Source: CAVVEQ01 sp963828855
Lineage (GTDB): Bacteria; Chloroflexota; Anaerolineae; Anaerolineales; Anaerolineaceae
DNA length: 64,000 nucleotides
NCBI GenBank assembly: GCA_963828855.1
Contig: CAWHGB010000003.1
Location: forward strand, 1 to 64,000
Direction of reading: 5' to 3'
The position numbers and the translations under genes are program-made. Positions 27,749-37,405 of the stretch are shown in pieces; the first letter of the stretch is position 1; the number at the start of each line of letters is the position of its first letter. Under the pieces are notes generated by a model. That model saw only the letters and a program-made list of their open reading frames with translations. It searched no databases and was not told the DNA's origin.

Positions 27749-30494
27749 ATGACTGAGCCCCTTCTTCTCACAAAACTTTATATTCCACCTCCCCGGCAGA
27801 ACATTATCATACGCCCCAGATTGATCGAGCGGCTGAACGAGGGTGTGCGCAATAAACTGATCCTTATCTCTGCCTCTGCCGGTTTTGGTAAAACCACACT
27901 GGTCAGCGAATGGGTTGCCAGTTGCGATCAGAAGGTCGCCTGGCTTTCCCTGGACGAAGGGGATAACGACCCAACGCGTTTTCTGATGTACCTTGTTGCA
28001 GCGTTGCAGACGATTGCTGCAAATGTTGGAAAAGGGGTGTTGGCTATTCTTGAGTCCCCCCAGCCCCCGCCAATCGAATCGATTCTAATAGTCCTGCTCA
28101 ATGAAATTACCACCATCCAGGATAATTTCGTTCTAGTCCTGGATGATTACCATGTGATAGATTCCAAACCGATTGACGAAGCACTCACTTATCTACTCAC
28201 GCATCTGCCTCCCCACATGCGCCTGGTCATGACCACCCGTGAAGATCCTCATCTACCCCTCACTCGGTTGCGCGCCCGGGGCCAATTAACCGAGCTGCGC
28301 GCTGCCGACTTGCGTTTTACCTCCGCAGAAGCTGCTGAGTTTCTCAACCAGGTGATGGGCCTGAGCCTTTCGGAGGCAGACATCGCTGCATTGGAGACCC
28401 GTACCGAAGGCTGGATTGCAGGCTTGCAATTAGCCGCGATCTCAATGCATGGACATAAAGATACTGCCAGTTTCATCAAGTCTTTCACCGGTAGTCACCA
28501 TTTCGTGCTGGATTATCTAGTGGAAGAAGTCCTGCACCAGCAGCCTGAAAGCATCCAGACTTTTCTGCTGCGAACTTCCATCCTTGATAGTTTGTGCGGG
28601 CCGCTTTGTGACGCGGTTTTGGGCCTTGCTTTTCCTTCCGGGCAGGAAACCCTGGAATATCTCGAGCGAGCAAACCTGTTCATTGTCCCACTGGATAGTG
28701 AGAGACGTTGGTATCGCTATCACCATCTTTTTGCCGATGTCCTTCGTATGCACTTGAAGGTGGAGCAACCTGACCAGGTATCGATCCTGCACCAGCGCGC
28801 AAGCGAGTGGTACGAGCACAATGGTACGGCGGTCGATGCAATTCACCACGCGCTGGCCGCCGAAGATTTTGAGCGAGCGGCGACCCTAGTCGAACTTTCA
28901 ATTCCAGAAGTTCGCAGGAATAGACAGGGAGCCACTGTCACGGAGCTTGGTTGGTTAAAGGCATTGCCCGACGAGCTGGTTCGTTTTCGACCGGTGCTTT
29001 GTGTTGACTATGCTTACGCATTATTTGGAGGCGGTGTGCCCGGGGGTGTGGAGCCCTGGTTGCGGGACGCCGAACGGTGGCTTGAGGTGGCGACCGACAA
29101 GGCGGAGATGATCGTCGAGGACGAAGAGGAATTTCGCCGCCTACCGGGTATGATCGCCCTTCTCCGTGCTGCAATGGCCCTGGCTAGGGGTGATATGCCC
29201 CAGGCAGAGAAAAATGCTCAACGAGTGCTTGATCTCGCACCTGAGGACGCCCATTTGATGCTTGGTGGGGCAGCTTCGGTGCTGGGAATCGCCGCATGGG
29301 CGCGTGGAGATCTCGAGATCGCCCGTAGGATGACTTCTGAGGGCATTACAAATGTAAGGCAAGCCGGGTATATCTCTTCCGCCATCGGCGGCTCCATTGT
29401 CTTGGCGGATATCCAGATCGCGCAAGGCCGTCTGCATGAAGCAAGGATCACATACGAGAGGGCATTGACGTGGGCGACGGAGCCTGGCGCGCCAGTCCAG
29501 CGGGGAGCGGCAGACATGTATGTGGGTATCAGCACCCTTCTTTATGAGCATAACGATCTGGATTCTGCTACACAACACCTGCAAAAAAGTCAGTCATTGG
29601 GTGAGCTGGCCGGGTTACCGCAAAATCCGTATCGCTGGTGCGCGGCGATGGCGCGTATACGAGAGGCCCACGAGCGATCTGGATGGCGCGCTCGACCTGC
29701 TCGACCAGGCTGAGCGCTTGTACGATGGTGCCTTTTCCCCGAATGTGCGTCCGATTGCGACGCGGAAGACACGGGTGTGGGTGGCCCAGGGGCGGTTGGG
29801 TGAAGCCCTGGGCTGGGTGCATGAACAGGGACTGTCCGTTGAAAACGAACTTAGCTACCTGCACGAGTTCGATCACATCACCCTGGCCAGGGTGCTCCTG
29901 GCCCGCTATCTGAGTGACCATTCTGATGGCTCCATTTCTGAGGTAATGGGGCTGTTGGAGCGCCTGCTGAAAGCCGCGGAAGAACGCTGGGGGAAGGGAA
30001 GCGTGATCGAAATTCTGGTATTGCAGGCGATTGCTTTTCACGCGCAAGGTGACCTCCCGGCTGCCCTCGAACCGCTGCAAAAGGCTCTGACGCTTGCTGA
30101 GCCTGAGGGTTACACCCGCATATTTCTTGACGAAGGCTCAAGCATGATGCAGCTGCTTCGCGAAGCTTCCGCACGTAAAATCATGCCTTACTATGCAGAT
30201 AAACTGCTGGCAGCATATGAATTCGATAAGCTGAAAAGCGAAGACCAACTTGATCTGCTCCCTACCCATTCCAAAGGGCACCGCAATGGCGAGCCTCTTA
30301 TCGAGCCATTGAGCCAACGCGAGTTCGAAATACTTAAACTCATTTCCCTGGGGCTCTCGAATCGTGAGATTGGCGAGAGGCTCTTCCTCGCCCTGGATAC
30401 GATCAAAGGGCATAACCGCAGGATTTTTGATAAGCTGCAGGTTCAAAGCCGCACTGAAGCTGTTGCCCGCGCCCGCGAATTGGGTTTGTTGTAA
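27749..30494 (+). CDS. MalT-like LuxR-family ATP-dependent transcriptional regulator, one frameshift
   Basis: About 915 residues after joining at a break near 29670 (CAAMARIREA to DLDGALDLLDQAE). The N-terminal STAND NTPase has Walker A SASAGFGKTTL and Walker B FVLVLDDYHVID, then AVVTTRED-type sensor LVMTTREDPHLPLTRLRA. The middle (about 400-830) is helical with tetratricopeptide-like repeats. The C-terminus is a LuxR helix-turn-helix: LSQREFEILKLISLGLSNRE and a recognition helix AVARARELGLL region. MalT-type proteins bind an inducer and ATP, then activate promoters. The small membrane-protein genes that follow on the same strand are candidate targets. A shadow start inside the second half should be ignored. 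Confidence 0.88.
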
Positions 30495-30657
30495 TTGCTA
30501 GTTTGATTTTTCCTCATCTTTTCCCCCTATAACAATTTAATCAACACTTTCAACCAACACCAAAGTGTCTATTCGCTAACACTGTGGTGCCGATATGATT
30601 CTTGAGCAGCGAGCAAATGGAATGAACTGTAAAAACTGGCCGAAGAGGAGAAAGGAG

Positions 30658-30931
30658 ATGTCAAACGAACTCAAACCCAAAAACTGACCCGAGTCAACCC
30701 GTGGTCTATCAAATCAGGATCAAGGGTCACCTGGATTCTCATTGGACAGACTGGTTTGAGGGTCTGACCATCACGCTGGAAGACAACGGCGACACAGTGT
30801 TAACCGGTGCAGTGGTTGACCAGGCTGCGTTGCATGGCTTGCTCAAAAAAGTTCGTGATTTGGGTATGCCATTGGTCTCGGTCAGTCCGGTCGAACCCGG
30901 TCAGACAGATGTGTCAAATGTCAAATCGTAA
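30658..30931 (+). CDS. Small conserved protein of unknown function, one frameshift
   Basis: AAAGGAG followed by ATG at 30658 opens MSNELKPK; an extra A in a run of five (about 30684) shifts the frame, after which it reads TDPSQPVVYQIRIKGHLD to TAA at 30931. Corrected, it has 91 residues: a compact alpha/beta protein with WTDWFEGLTITLEDNGDT and ALHGLLKKVRDLGMPLVSV. I recognise the sequence style as a small protein common beside DUF4386 genes in Chloroflexota, but know no function. It is first of a run of genes after the MalT-like regulator. Confidence 0.7.
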
Positions 30932-30985
30932 ATTGGTGTAGGCAGCTTGATTACGCCAAAATCAATCAAAACAAGGAGATAAAAA

Positions 30986-31738
30986 ATGAATATGAACAAA
31001 GTGAGTACCGAGGGGACGAATAGAATGAATGCGGTGATTGTAGGGGTGCTTTTTATCATTGGGACCGTGACAGGTGTCATTGCTGCCACCATTGGCAAAC
31101 CCATCCTGGATGCACCAGACTATCTGACCAAAATTTCAGCCAATCAGAGCCAGATCATTATTGTGGCATTCCTATTATTCCTGATGGGTGTCGCCTGCGC
31201 CGGGATTGGCCTGGCTCTCTATCCGATCATGAAAAAATACAGTACAGGCCTGGCAATCGGGGTGGTTGGATTCAGAGTAACCGAGGGCATATTCGAAATT
31301 ATGGGTGGGGTTTTCACAATTTTACTGCTGGCTTTGAGCCAGGAATATGTAAAAGCCAGCGCGCTAGACGCGGCTTATTTCCAGACCATCGGAACCATCA
31401 TCAATGCCGGAGACGCTTGGCTGAGCAATGGCGCATCGCTGCTGGTCTGGTGCATCGGCGCACTGATGTATTATGTCGTCTTTTATCAATATCGGCTTGT
31501 CCCACGTTGGATTTCTGTCTGGGGGTTGATCGGCATCACGCTAGCCACAATCGCCGGTGTGCTGGTCATGATTGGCGTCATCCCAGGCTTCGGGACGGTC
31601 CAGATGATCGCTAGTCTGCCGATCTTCCCGCAAGAAATTGTATTTGCCATCTGGCTGATCGCAAAGGGGATTAATCCATCGCCGGTCGTTTCCAGGACTG
31701 CAAAAACAGTGACGAACGAGCTTTTGAGTGCGGCATAG
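30986..31738 (+). CDS. DUF4386-like membrane protein
   Basis: 250 residues with about six membrane helices, e.g. AVIVGVLFIIGTVTGVIAATIG, IIVAFLLFLMGVACAGIGLALY and ISVWGLIGITLATIAGVLVMIG. It starts MNMNKVSTEGTNRMN with AAGGAG upstream. The pattern YLTKISANQSQIIIVAFLLF and PRWISVWGLIG is that of DUF4386 proteins, whose role is unknown. It is paralogous to the gene at 32206. Confidence 0.8.
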   Translation: MNMNKVSTEGTNRMNAVIVGVLFIIGTVTGVIAATIGKPILDAPDYLTKISANQSQIIIVAFLLFLMGVACAGIGLALYPIMKKYSTGLAIGVVGFRVTEGIFEIMGGVFTILLLALSQEYVKASALDAAYFQTIGTIINAGDAWLSNGASLLVWCIGALMYYVVFYQYRLVPRWISVWGLIGITLATIAGVLVMIGVIPGFGTVQMIASLPIFPQEIVFAIWLIAKGINPSPVVSRTAKTVTNELLSAA

Positions 31739-31772
31739 ATTTGCATAAAACACGGGACAAGGAGAAAGCCAA

Positions 31773-32222
31773 ATGTTAAAAAAAGGTTCGCTCGTTCTTT
31801 CAATATGGTGTGTGATCAACTTCATACTAGCCTTTACCATATTGTGCTATGTCATCGTTCTCAAGAAGGACTCGCCAATTTTGCAGGTGGCATCCTTTTC
31901 AGAAGCGGAAATTACCAGCCTTAGCGCAAAAACCATAGCAGCACTAAACTGTTTCACCATTCTGTATAACTCCTGCTCGCTGATGATCTCGGTGCTGACC
32001 TGGCCGTTGATTCGCAGGAACCTGGTTGCAGGGGAAAAAAGAGCCTTTTGGCTTTTAGCCGGTGTCATCGGTTTTATCGAAATTATGGCATTTCTAGCCT
32101 CTTCATACATCGGGAATGGGCGCTGGCAAGTAAATGTTGTTCAAAGTGTTCTATACCTTACAGGAATTAGCCTGTCAGGATTTTCTATCTTCAAAGGAGA
32201 AAAAAATGAATTCAATCAATAA
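31773..32222 (+). CDS. Small four-helix membrane protein, unknown
   Basis: 149 residues with four hydrophobic segments (LSIWCVINFILAFTILCYVIV, CFTILYNSCSLMISVLTWPL, AFWLLAGVIGFIEIMAFLAS, SVLYLTGISLSGFSIF). AAGGAGAAAG lies before the ATG. The 3' end overlaps the next gene by 17 bases. I do not recognise a family; the position suggests the same operon as the DUF4386 genes. Confidence 0.7.
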   Translation: MLKKGSLVLSIWCVINFILAFTILCYVIVLKKDSPILQVASFSEAEITSLSAKTIAALNCFTILYNSCSLMISVLTWPLIRRNLVAGEKRAFWLLAGVIGFIEIMAFLASSYIGNGRWQVNVVQSVLYLTGISLSGFSIFKGEKNEFNQ

Positions 32223-32893
32223 GATCGCCAGAACCGCCGGCTCTGCTTTACCTGCTTTACGTGGTCACCTCGTTCGTAGCCAATCTTTTCGGGAAATTTG
32301 TGTTCGTCGAAGCCCCGGTCACTGTCAACCACATCCTGACCCAAGCAACGCAATTCCGCATCGGTTTTGTGATCAACCTATTCTCTGTCGTTTTTTTCCT
32401 TTTGGCGGCGTGGGCTTTGTACGTGCTATTGAAACCTGTGAATAAAGATTTAGCCTTGCTGTTCCTGTTATTCAATGCCGCAGGTTTCGCTGTCTGGTTA
32501 ATCAGCTCTCTATGCCTGTTTGGCAGCCTGATAATCTTGAATGGGTCTGAAACCATCAATGCGTTCCAACCAGATCAATTGCGAGCGTTGGCGGTGTTTT
32601 TCTTCAGTTTATATAAAACCGGGGTCGTTATTGCCCAAGTACCTTATGGGGTCTGGCTCTTTCCGCTTGGTTACCTGGTCCTTAAATCGGGATTCCTACC
32701 AAAGATTCTCGGTGTGCTTTTGATCGCGGATGGTATTTGTCAATTCATCTATGTCTGCCAGCGGCTGATCCTCCCCGATCTCGCGGTCATCGCTTATCCC
32801 TGCCTGGTGATCAGTTTCATTGCTGAAGTCTCCCTGGCTTTATGGCTTTCCATCAAGGGAGTGAAACCTCGGACAACAGTGAACCCTGAATAA
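32206..32893 (+). CDS. DUF4386-like membrane protein, one frameshift
   Basis: The ATG at 32206 follows AAAGGAG and opens MNSINKIARTAG; a break near 32245 shifts the frame to LLYLLYVVTSFVANLFGKFV, after which it is open to 32893. Corrected length is about 229 residues with six membrane helices (FVINLFSVVFFLLAAWALYV, LALLFLLFNAAGFAVWLISS, VVIAQVPYGVWLFPLGYLVL). It is paralogous to the 30986 gene. The function is unknown. Confidence 0.78.
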
Positions 32894-32907
32894 AGAAAAG
32901 AGTAAAG

Positions 32908-33381
32908 ATGAAAAACTCAAAAGAAATTTGGAAAAATGCGTTCGTACTGACCCTGGTAGGAGGCCTGGCATTCTGGCTGGCAAACTTCGCGATCTCGCGA
33001 ACAGCTATCGCCGCGGATTACAGGGCTGCCATGTCAATTTCGTATTATCCCATGCTGCTGGAATCCTTGATCGGTGGTTTGATTATCGGGTTGTGGGTCA
33101 GTATCCTTCTGCTGCGTTTCTATAACAGGATCCCGGCGAAGGACCCGATCCTCAAATCAGTCCTCCTGAGCTCTCTTGTGCTGGTCATTGTTACGATCGT
33201 GCTTGGTGGTCCGTCAAGTTTCTTTGCGACAAATAATGTCTTGCAGTACTTCATAATCGGTACAGTATTTAACGTGATCCGTATCTCTGCTCTTGGCATC
33301 GCAATTGGCTATGTGTATAAGAGGCAGCACCGGGAAGCCAAATCATCAGAAGTTGCAGCCAGCCCTGCCGGGTTGGAATAA
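32908..33381 (+). CDS. Small membrane protein, first of a tandem paralogous pair
   Basis: 157 residues with four membrane helices. The block GGLAFWLANFAISRTAIAAD and ILLLRFYNRIPAKDPILKS reappear in altered form in the next gene (GGAAFWITDFIMAVSPIAA; VLLRFFDRIPGKNSILKA), so the two arose by tandem duplication. AAGAG precedes the ATG. The family is not recognised. Confidence 0.75.
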   Translation: MKNSKEIWKNAFVLTLVGGLAFWLANFAISRTAIAADYRAAMSISYYPMLLESLIGGLIIGLWVSILLLRFYNRIPAKDPILKSVLLSSLVLVIVTIVLGGPSSFFATNNVLQYFIIGTVFNVIRISALGIAIGYVYKRQHREAKSSEVAASPAGLE

Positions 33382-33391
33382 GGAAACAGTC

Positions 33392-33853
33392 GTGCAAACC
33401 AGGGTCACAGGTCAAGTTAATGTGCAGGCTTCTCGAGAATTCTCAAAGAGACTGCTTTCAATGGCAGCAATAGGTGGAGCGGCATTCTGGATAACTGATT
33501 TCATAATGGCAGTTTCCCCTATTGCTGCTGCCTATCAAGCCGCGTTCTCATTCTCTTCTCTGCCTGTGGCCCTCGTTGAAGCGCTGGCTGGCGGACTGGT
33601 GATTGCAGGCTGTGTCAGTTTTGTCCTGCTTCGTTTCTTCGACAGGATTCCCGGCAAAAATTCCATCCTCAAGGCGTTGATCCTTAGTTTTAGCGCTATG
33701 GCATTTATCGAGGTCCTTTCTGCCCTTGGAAATCCGTCGAACGCCTCCGTTTACCTCCTGCTCGATACGGGAATGAATGCGCCAAGGTTTCTTGCGCTTG
33801 GTTTGGTGATTGGTTATGTATTTGAAAAACAAAAAAGGATGGTATCAGTTTGA
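33392..33853 (+). CDS. Small membrane protein, second of a tandem paralogous pair
   Basis: 153 residues if it starts at GTG 33392, which follows AAGGAA; the open frame reaches back into the previous gene, but that part is not conserved. Four membrane helices and the LLRFFDRIPGKNSILKA block mark it as a duplicate of its neighbour. Its stop overlaps the start of the next gene (TTGA). Confidence 0.72.
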   Translation: MQTRVTGQVNVQASREFSKRLLSMAAIGGAAFWITDFIMAVSPIAAAYQAAFSFSSLPVALVEALAGGLVIAGCVSFVLLRFFDRIPGKNSILKALILSFSAMAFIEVLSALGNPSNASVYLLLDTGMNAPRFLALGLVIGYVFEKQKRMVSV

Positions 33854-34840
33854 AAGCAATAATCTGCTCCAGATACGGTTCACCGGATGTTCTTCGGCTC
33901 CGGGAGGTGGAGAAACCTTCCCCGCAAGAGGATGAGGTGTTAATCCAAATTCATGCAGCATCTCTCAATTCGCGTGACTTGCGAATGCTGCGGGCAAATC
34001 CGTTTTTTATGCGACTGAAGCCTGGAGGTCTTTTCCGTCCCAAAAACAAGATCCTCGGGGCAGATGTAGCCGGGCGAGTTGAAGCGACCGGCAGCAGTGT
34101 TAAACAGTTTCAGCCGGGCGATGAGGTGTTCGGGTTCTTGCCCAGCGCAACCGGTCGCGGCACCTTCGCCGAGTATGTCTGCGCCAGGGAAAATTTCATC
34201 GCACTGAAGCCTGCCAACCTGTCGTTCGAACAAGCAGCGGCGGTACCGTTAGCGGCGATGACCGCATTGCAAGGTTTGCGCGACAAAGGCAACATTCAAC
34301 CAGGGCAAAAGGTATTGATTAAATGGCGCGTCTGGAGGTGTGGGGTCGTTCGCAGTGCAAATTGCCAAGGCTTCGGGGCCGAAGTCACCGCGGTGTGCAG
34401 CTCGCGGAACATGGAAATGGTGCGCTCCCTTGGGGCAGACTACGTCATCGATTACGAGAAGGAAGATTTCACCCAAAAGGGGCAGCAGTACGATTTGCTC
34501 TTGGCTGTGAACGGATATCATCCCCTTTCAGATTATCTGAAAGCATTAAAACCTGAAGGGACTCTAGTCATTCTAGGTGGTTCGCTGGTTACACTCTTCC
34601 AGGCGGCGAGCAATGAGAAAAGAATATCCAATACCGGGGGCCAGAAAACTTGTATCGCTACGCTGGAACAAAATCAAGAAGGATCTGACCTTTTTAAAAG
34701 AATTTCTTGAATCCGAGAAAATCATGCCGGTTATCGATAAATGTTACCCTTTAGATAGAACAGCTGAAGCTTTCTGGTATTTTGAGAAAGAACATCCAAA
34801 AGGAAAAGTCGTCATCACTGTGGAGCATAATGGCTTATGA
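33850..34840 (+). CDS. Zinc-free NAD(P)-dependent alcohol dehydrogenase/quinone oxidoreductase (MDR), frameshifted
   Basis: About 330 residues, starting with TTG 33850 overlapping the preceding stop. The N-terminal GroES-like domain has EVEKPSPQEDEVLIQIHAASL and ILGADVAGRVEATG. The nucleotide-binding motif NGASGGVGSFAVQIAKA is visible between two compensating indels near 34325 and 34372; a third break is near 34645. The end is SEKIMPVIDKCYPLDRTAEA and GKVVITVEH, as in MDR quinone reductases. No structural zinc cysteine cluster is seen. It probably reduces quinones or enones with NADPH. Confidence 0.82.
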
Positions 34841-34974
34841 CAGCCCACCCGTAAAAGTAGTTTGGTACAACAAGCGTAAGCTGGGCAGAGGTTTATTGCC
34901 GGGCACCATGCGAAATAATCTAGAACGGTTTATCCCCTTTGTTATATTTTCGAATTATTCATGTTTGGGAGAAT

Positions 34975-34986
34975 AGGTAGCGGGGC
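34975..34986 (-). repeat. Short extra copy of the tRNA-fMet 3' tip
   Basis: AGGTAGCGGGGC is identical to 35051-35062, the 3' tip of the adjacent tRNA gene, same orientation, 76 bases away. At 12 bases it could be chance, but it lies in the same place as the larger duplication pattern. Confidence 0.35.
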
Positions 34987-35021
34987 ATGTACTTTTTTCC
35001 CAAAGGGATTTGTCCCGAAGT

Positions 35022-35047
35022 AAAAATCCGCCCTTTCGGACGGATTT
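35022..35047 (-). terminator. Terminator of tRNA-fMet
   Basis: On the minus strand AAATCCGTCC and GGGCGGATTTTT form a hairpin ending in a T run, directly downstream of the tRNA 3' end. Confidence 0.75.
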
Positions 35048-35053
35048 ATCAGG

Positions 35054-35125
<72 letters not shown>

Positions 35126-35172
35126 TCGCGAAGCGGATTATAACCCTTGGAGGTGGTACCGTCAAGTTAGAG

Positions 35173-35856
35173 TTATTTAAATGAATAACGCTCCCAGAGG
35201 GTGGCATCCGACTGGTTCTGATCTGAGTATTCCCCGCGGTACTTCTCCGGCATCAGTTCCGCCATGCGGAACATCACCTCGTCCGCCATCCGCTGGCGGG
35301 TTTCGCGGTCAAACGACATACTTTCGGTCTTCAATTTAAAAGGTTCTCCAACCCGGGTAAAAAGCTCGGTTCGTTTGAAGTGGCGCAGGTTATGCCAGAA
35401 ATTTTCCTGACCCCAGATCACGGCGGGCAGGATCGGAAGGTTGCTGCGTGCTGCCAGCAGGACAATCCCCGGCTGCCCCTTTTGCAGCACCCCGTTCCCA
35501 CTGCGGGTGCCTTCCGGGAGAATGGCCAGGATCTTATTTTCCTGCAGCGCCTGCATGCAGGCTTCGTAAGCCGCCCGGTCGGCTTCTCCCCGTTTGATCG
35601 GGATCGCGCCCCACAGTGAAAACAGCGGTCCCAAAATGGGGCTATCCCAGGTCTCCACCTTTGCGATGCCTGTGATGGGTCGGGGGGGTGTGTAGGTGAA
35701 GAAGATCACCGCTTCCATGAAATTGATATGGTTGGCAGCTAAAATAAAAGGTCCCTTTAAGGGTACCTTTTTTATATCCTCGCTGTGAACGATGCAGATC
35801 ACATCGATGATGGCTTTGATGATCCGGGTGACGAAATCGCGGAAGGCGTATTTCAT
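35173..35856 (-). CDS. plsC: 1-acyl-sn-glycerol-3-phosphate acyltransferase (PlsC family)
   Basis: 227 residues. Motif I is NHINFME, an HX4E instead of the common HX4D. Others are present: GAIPIKRGEADR, LPEGTRSGNG and ILPAVIWG. These membrane-associated enzymes acylate lysophosphatidic acid to phosphatidic acid. The ATG overlaps the stop of the lipid-kinase gene (ATGA), so the two are coupled and probably both act in glycerolipid metabolism. Whether the D-to-E change affects activity cannot be told. Confidence 0.87.
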   Translation of the reverse strand: MKYAFRDFVTRIIKAIIDVICIVHSEDIKKVPLKGPFILAANHINFMEAVIFFTYTPPRPITGIAKVETWDSPILGPLFSLWGAIPIKRGEADRAAYEACMQALQENKILAILPEGTRSGNGVLQKGQPGIVLLAARSNLPILPAVIWGQENFWHNLRHFKRTELFTRVGEPFKLKTESMSFDRETRQRMADEVMFRMAELMPEKYRGEYSDQNQSDATLWERYSFK

Positions 35857-36779
35857 GCGCCAGGAGTGATCAGGTCGAATTGGCCGGGAAGCAACTCCAC
35901 CACCAACCGCTTGCCTTCCACACAGAGCGTTTCGCCATCCGCGTGCGCCGGGAGCCCCCCCTCCACGGCAGTCACGGTCACATTGCGCGAGCGCAGGAAC
36001 TGCACGGCCGGGTCGCTAGCCTGGGTGCCCTTCATGAATTTGGGGATCATGGCGAAGATCTTGCCGCGGCTCACTTCCCCGGCGATACACAGGTCAAAAA
36101 CGCCGTCGTCGCTCTTCGAATCAGGCGCCATTTGAAAGCTTCCACCCATTCGCCGGCCGTTCATGATGGAGACCATCAGTGTGTTCAGGGTCAATTCGCG
36201 GTCATCCAGCTCCACGCGGACCTTGGGCGCGGTGTAAAAGATGTAGATGGTCTTGATGGCTGCGACCAGGTAGGACATGATCCCGCTCAGTTTACTCCGG
36301 GCGGCTACGAACCCCACCACTGCGTCGAAGCCGATCCCCACGCCATTGCCAAAATAGCGGCCTTCAGGGAAATATTCGCTGATCACGAACCCGATATCCA
36401 GCGGTTTGCGCGGCGGGTTAACCAGTAGATCCGCAGCAGCCTTCCAGTCGGTGGGGATATACATGCTGTATGCGAAGTCATTTCCACGGCCTACGGGCAG
36501 CACACCCATCACCGCGCTGCCCACCCCGGCGCGCTTTGCCAGCATCATGCCATTGATCACTTCGTTCGAAGTGCCATCACCACCGGCGGCCACGATGACC
36601 TCAAACCCCTCTGCTACAGCACGGCCGGTCAGTTCGATGGCATGCCCGGGACGTTCGGTTTCCACCAGCTCGAATTTCAAACCGATTTTCTGCAGGTATT
36701 CGGCAATCTCGGTCTTCTTCTTTCCGGCTGAACCCTTCCCGGCTACCGGGTTGAGAATGATCAAGGTTTTGGGAGGCAT
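35853..36779 (-). CDS. Diacylglycerol kinase family lipid kinase (YegS/DgkB-like)
   Basis: 308 residues. The N-terminal catalytic domain has LIILNPVAGKGSAGKK and VIVAAGGDGTSNEVINGMM, followed by VLPVGRGNDFAYSM; the C-terminal beta domain has YFGNGVGIGFDAVVG and ends with HADGETLCVEGKRLVVELLPGQ. These enzymes phosphorylate diacylglycerol or related lipids with ATP. An AAAAGGAT site precedes the ATG. It is divergent from the HIT gene and first in a two-gene unit with plsC. Confidence 0.92.
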   Translation of the reverse strand: MPPKTLIILNPVAGKGSAGKKKTEIAEYLQKIGLKFELVETERPGHAIELTGRAVAEGFEVIVAAGGDGTSNEVINGMMLAKRAGVGSAVMGVLPVGRGNDFAYSMYIPTDWKAAADLLVNPPRKPLDIGFVISEYFPEGRYFGNGVGIGFDAVVGFVAARSKLSGIMSYLVAAIKTIYIFYTAPKVRVELDDRELTLNTLMVSIMNGRRMGGSFQMAPDSKSDDGVFDLCIAGEVSRGKIFAMIPKFMKGTQASDPAVQFLRSRNVTVTAVEGGLPAHADGETLCVEGKRLVVELLPGQFDLITPGA

Positions 36780-36878
36780 ATTATCCTTTTCGATAATTCG
36801 GAGTTATAGGAGTCATTTTATCGAATGTGAATCCACCGGTCAAGATAAAGCCCCCTGTGTGGGAATGGCGTTCTCGAT

Positions 36879-36929
36879 TAAAATTCTCCCATGATGATTA
36901 AACCCTTCGACGAGCGAGAAGTTGCATGA
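36879..36929 (+). promoter_or_regulatory. Promoter -10 and 12-codon leader ORF before the HIT gene
   Basis: TAAAAT (36879-36884) is followed six bases later by ATGATG at 36891, opening MMIKPFDEREVA whose TGA (36927-36929) overlaps the HIT ATG. The predicted transcript would begin at or near the leader ATG, and ribosomes ending there could reinitiate on the HIT start, which has only a weak GAGAAG upstream. It may instead be chance. Confidence 0.4.
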
Positions 36930-37405
36930 AACACCTGTGGGCTCCCTGGCGGATCAAATTTATCCAGCGAACTGAACGCGAGGATGGCTGCATTTTCTGT
37001 AACGCGCTCGAAAAAACCGATGGCATCGAAAACCTGGTGGTTTTCCGGGGGGAGCGGATTTTCGTAATTCTTAATCGTTACCCTTACACCAGCGGACATG
37101 TGATGGTGGTTTCCTACGATCACAAGGCTTCCTACGCGGATCTGGACCAGGCAACCCGCGCAGAGTTAATGGAGGGCATCAATACCGCCACAAAAGTGAT
37201 TGGCGAAGTCTATTGCGCGGATGGTTTCAACGTAGGCGCCAATATTGGCTCTGCCGCCGGGGCGGGAGTCACCGGGCATGTGCATTTTCACGTGGTGCCG
37301 CGCTGGGGTGGGGATGCCAACTATATGTCGACGGTTGGAGGCTTGCGGGTCATCCCGGAATCGCTGGAGGATACATACCGGCGACTTAAGGAAAAGTGGC
37401 ATTAA
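36926..37405 (+). CDS. HIT-family nucleotide hydrolase/transferase
   Basis: 159 residues. The histidine triad is GHVHFHVVPRW. A CIFC motif near residue 20 (DGCIFCNAL) is the usual first half of a zinc site in Ap4A-phosphorylase-like HIT proteins. ILNRYPYTSGHVMVV is also conserved. Members hydrolyse or phosphorolyse dinucleoside polyphosphates such as Ap4A. Divergent from the lipid kinase gene; ends against the convergent DUF6884 gene with a four-base overlap of the coding ends. Confidence 0.92.
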   Translation: MKHLWAPWRIKFIQRTEREDGCIFCNALEKTDGIENLVVFRGERIFVILNRYPYTSGHVMVVSYDHKASYADLDQATRAELMEGINTATKVIGEVYCADGFNVGANIGSAAGAGVTGHVHFHVVPRWGGDANYMSTVGGLRVIPESLEDTYRRLKEKWH

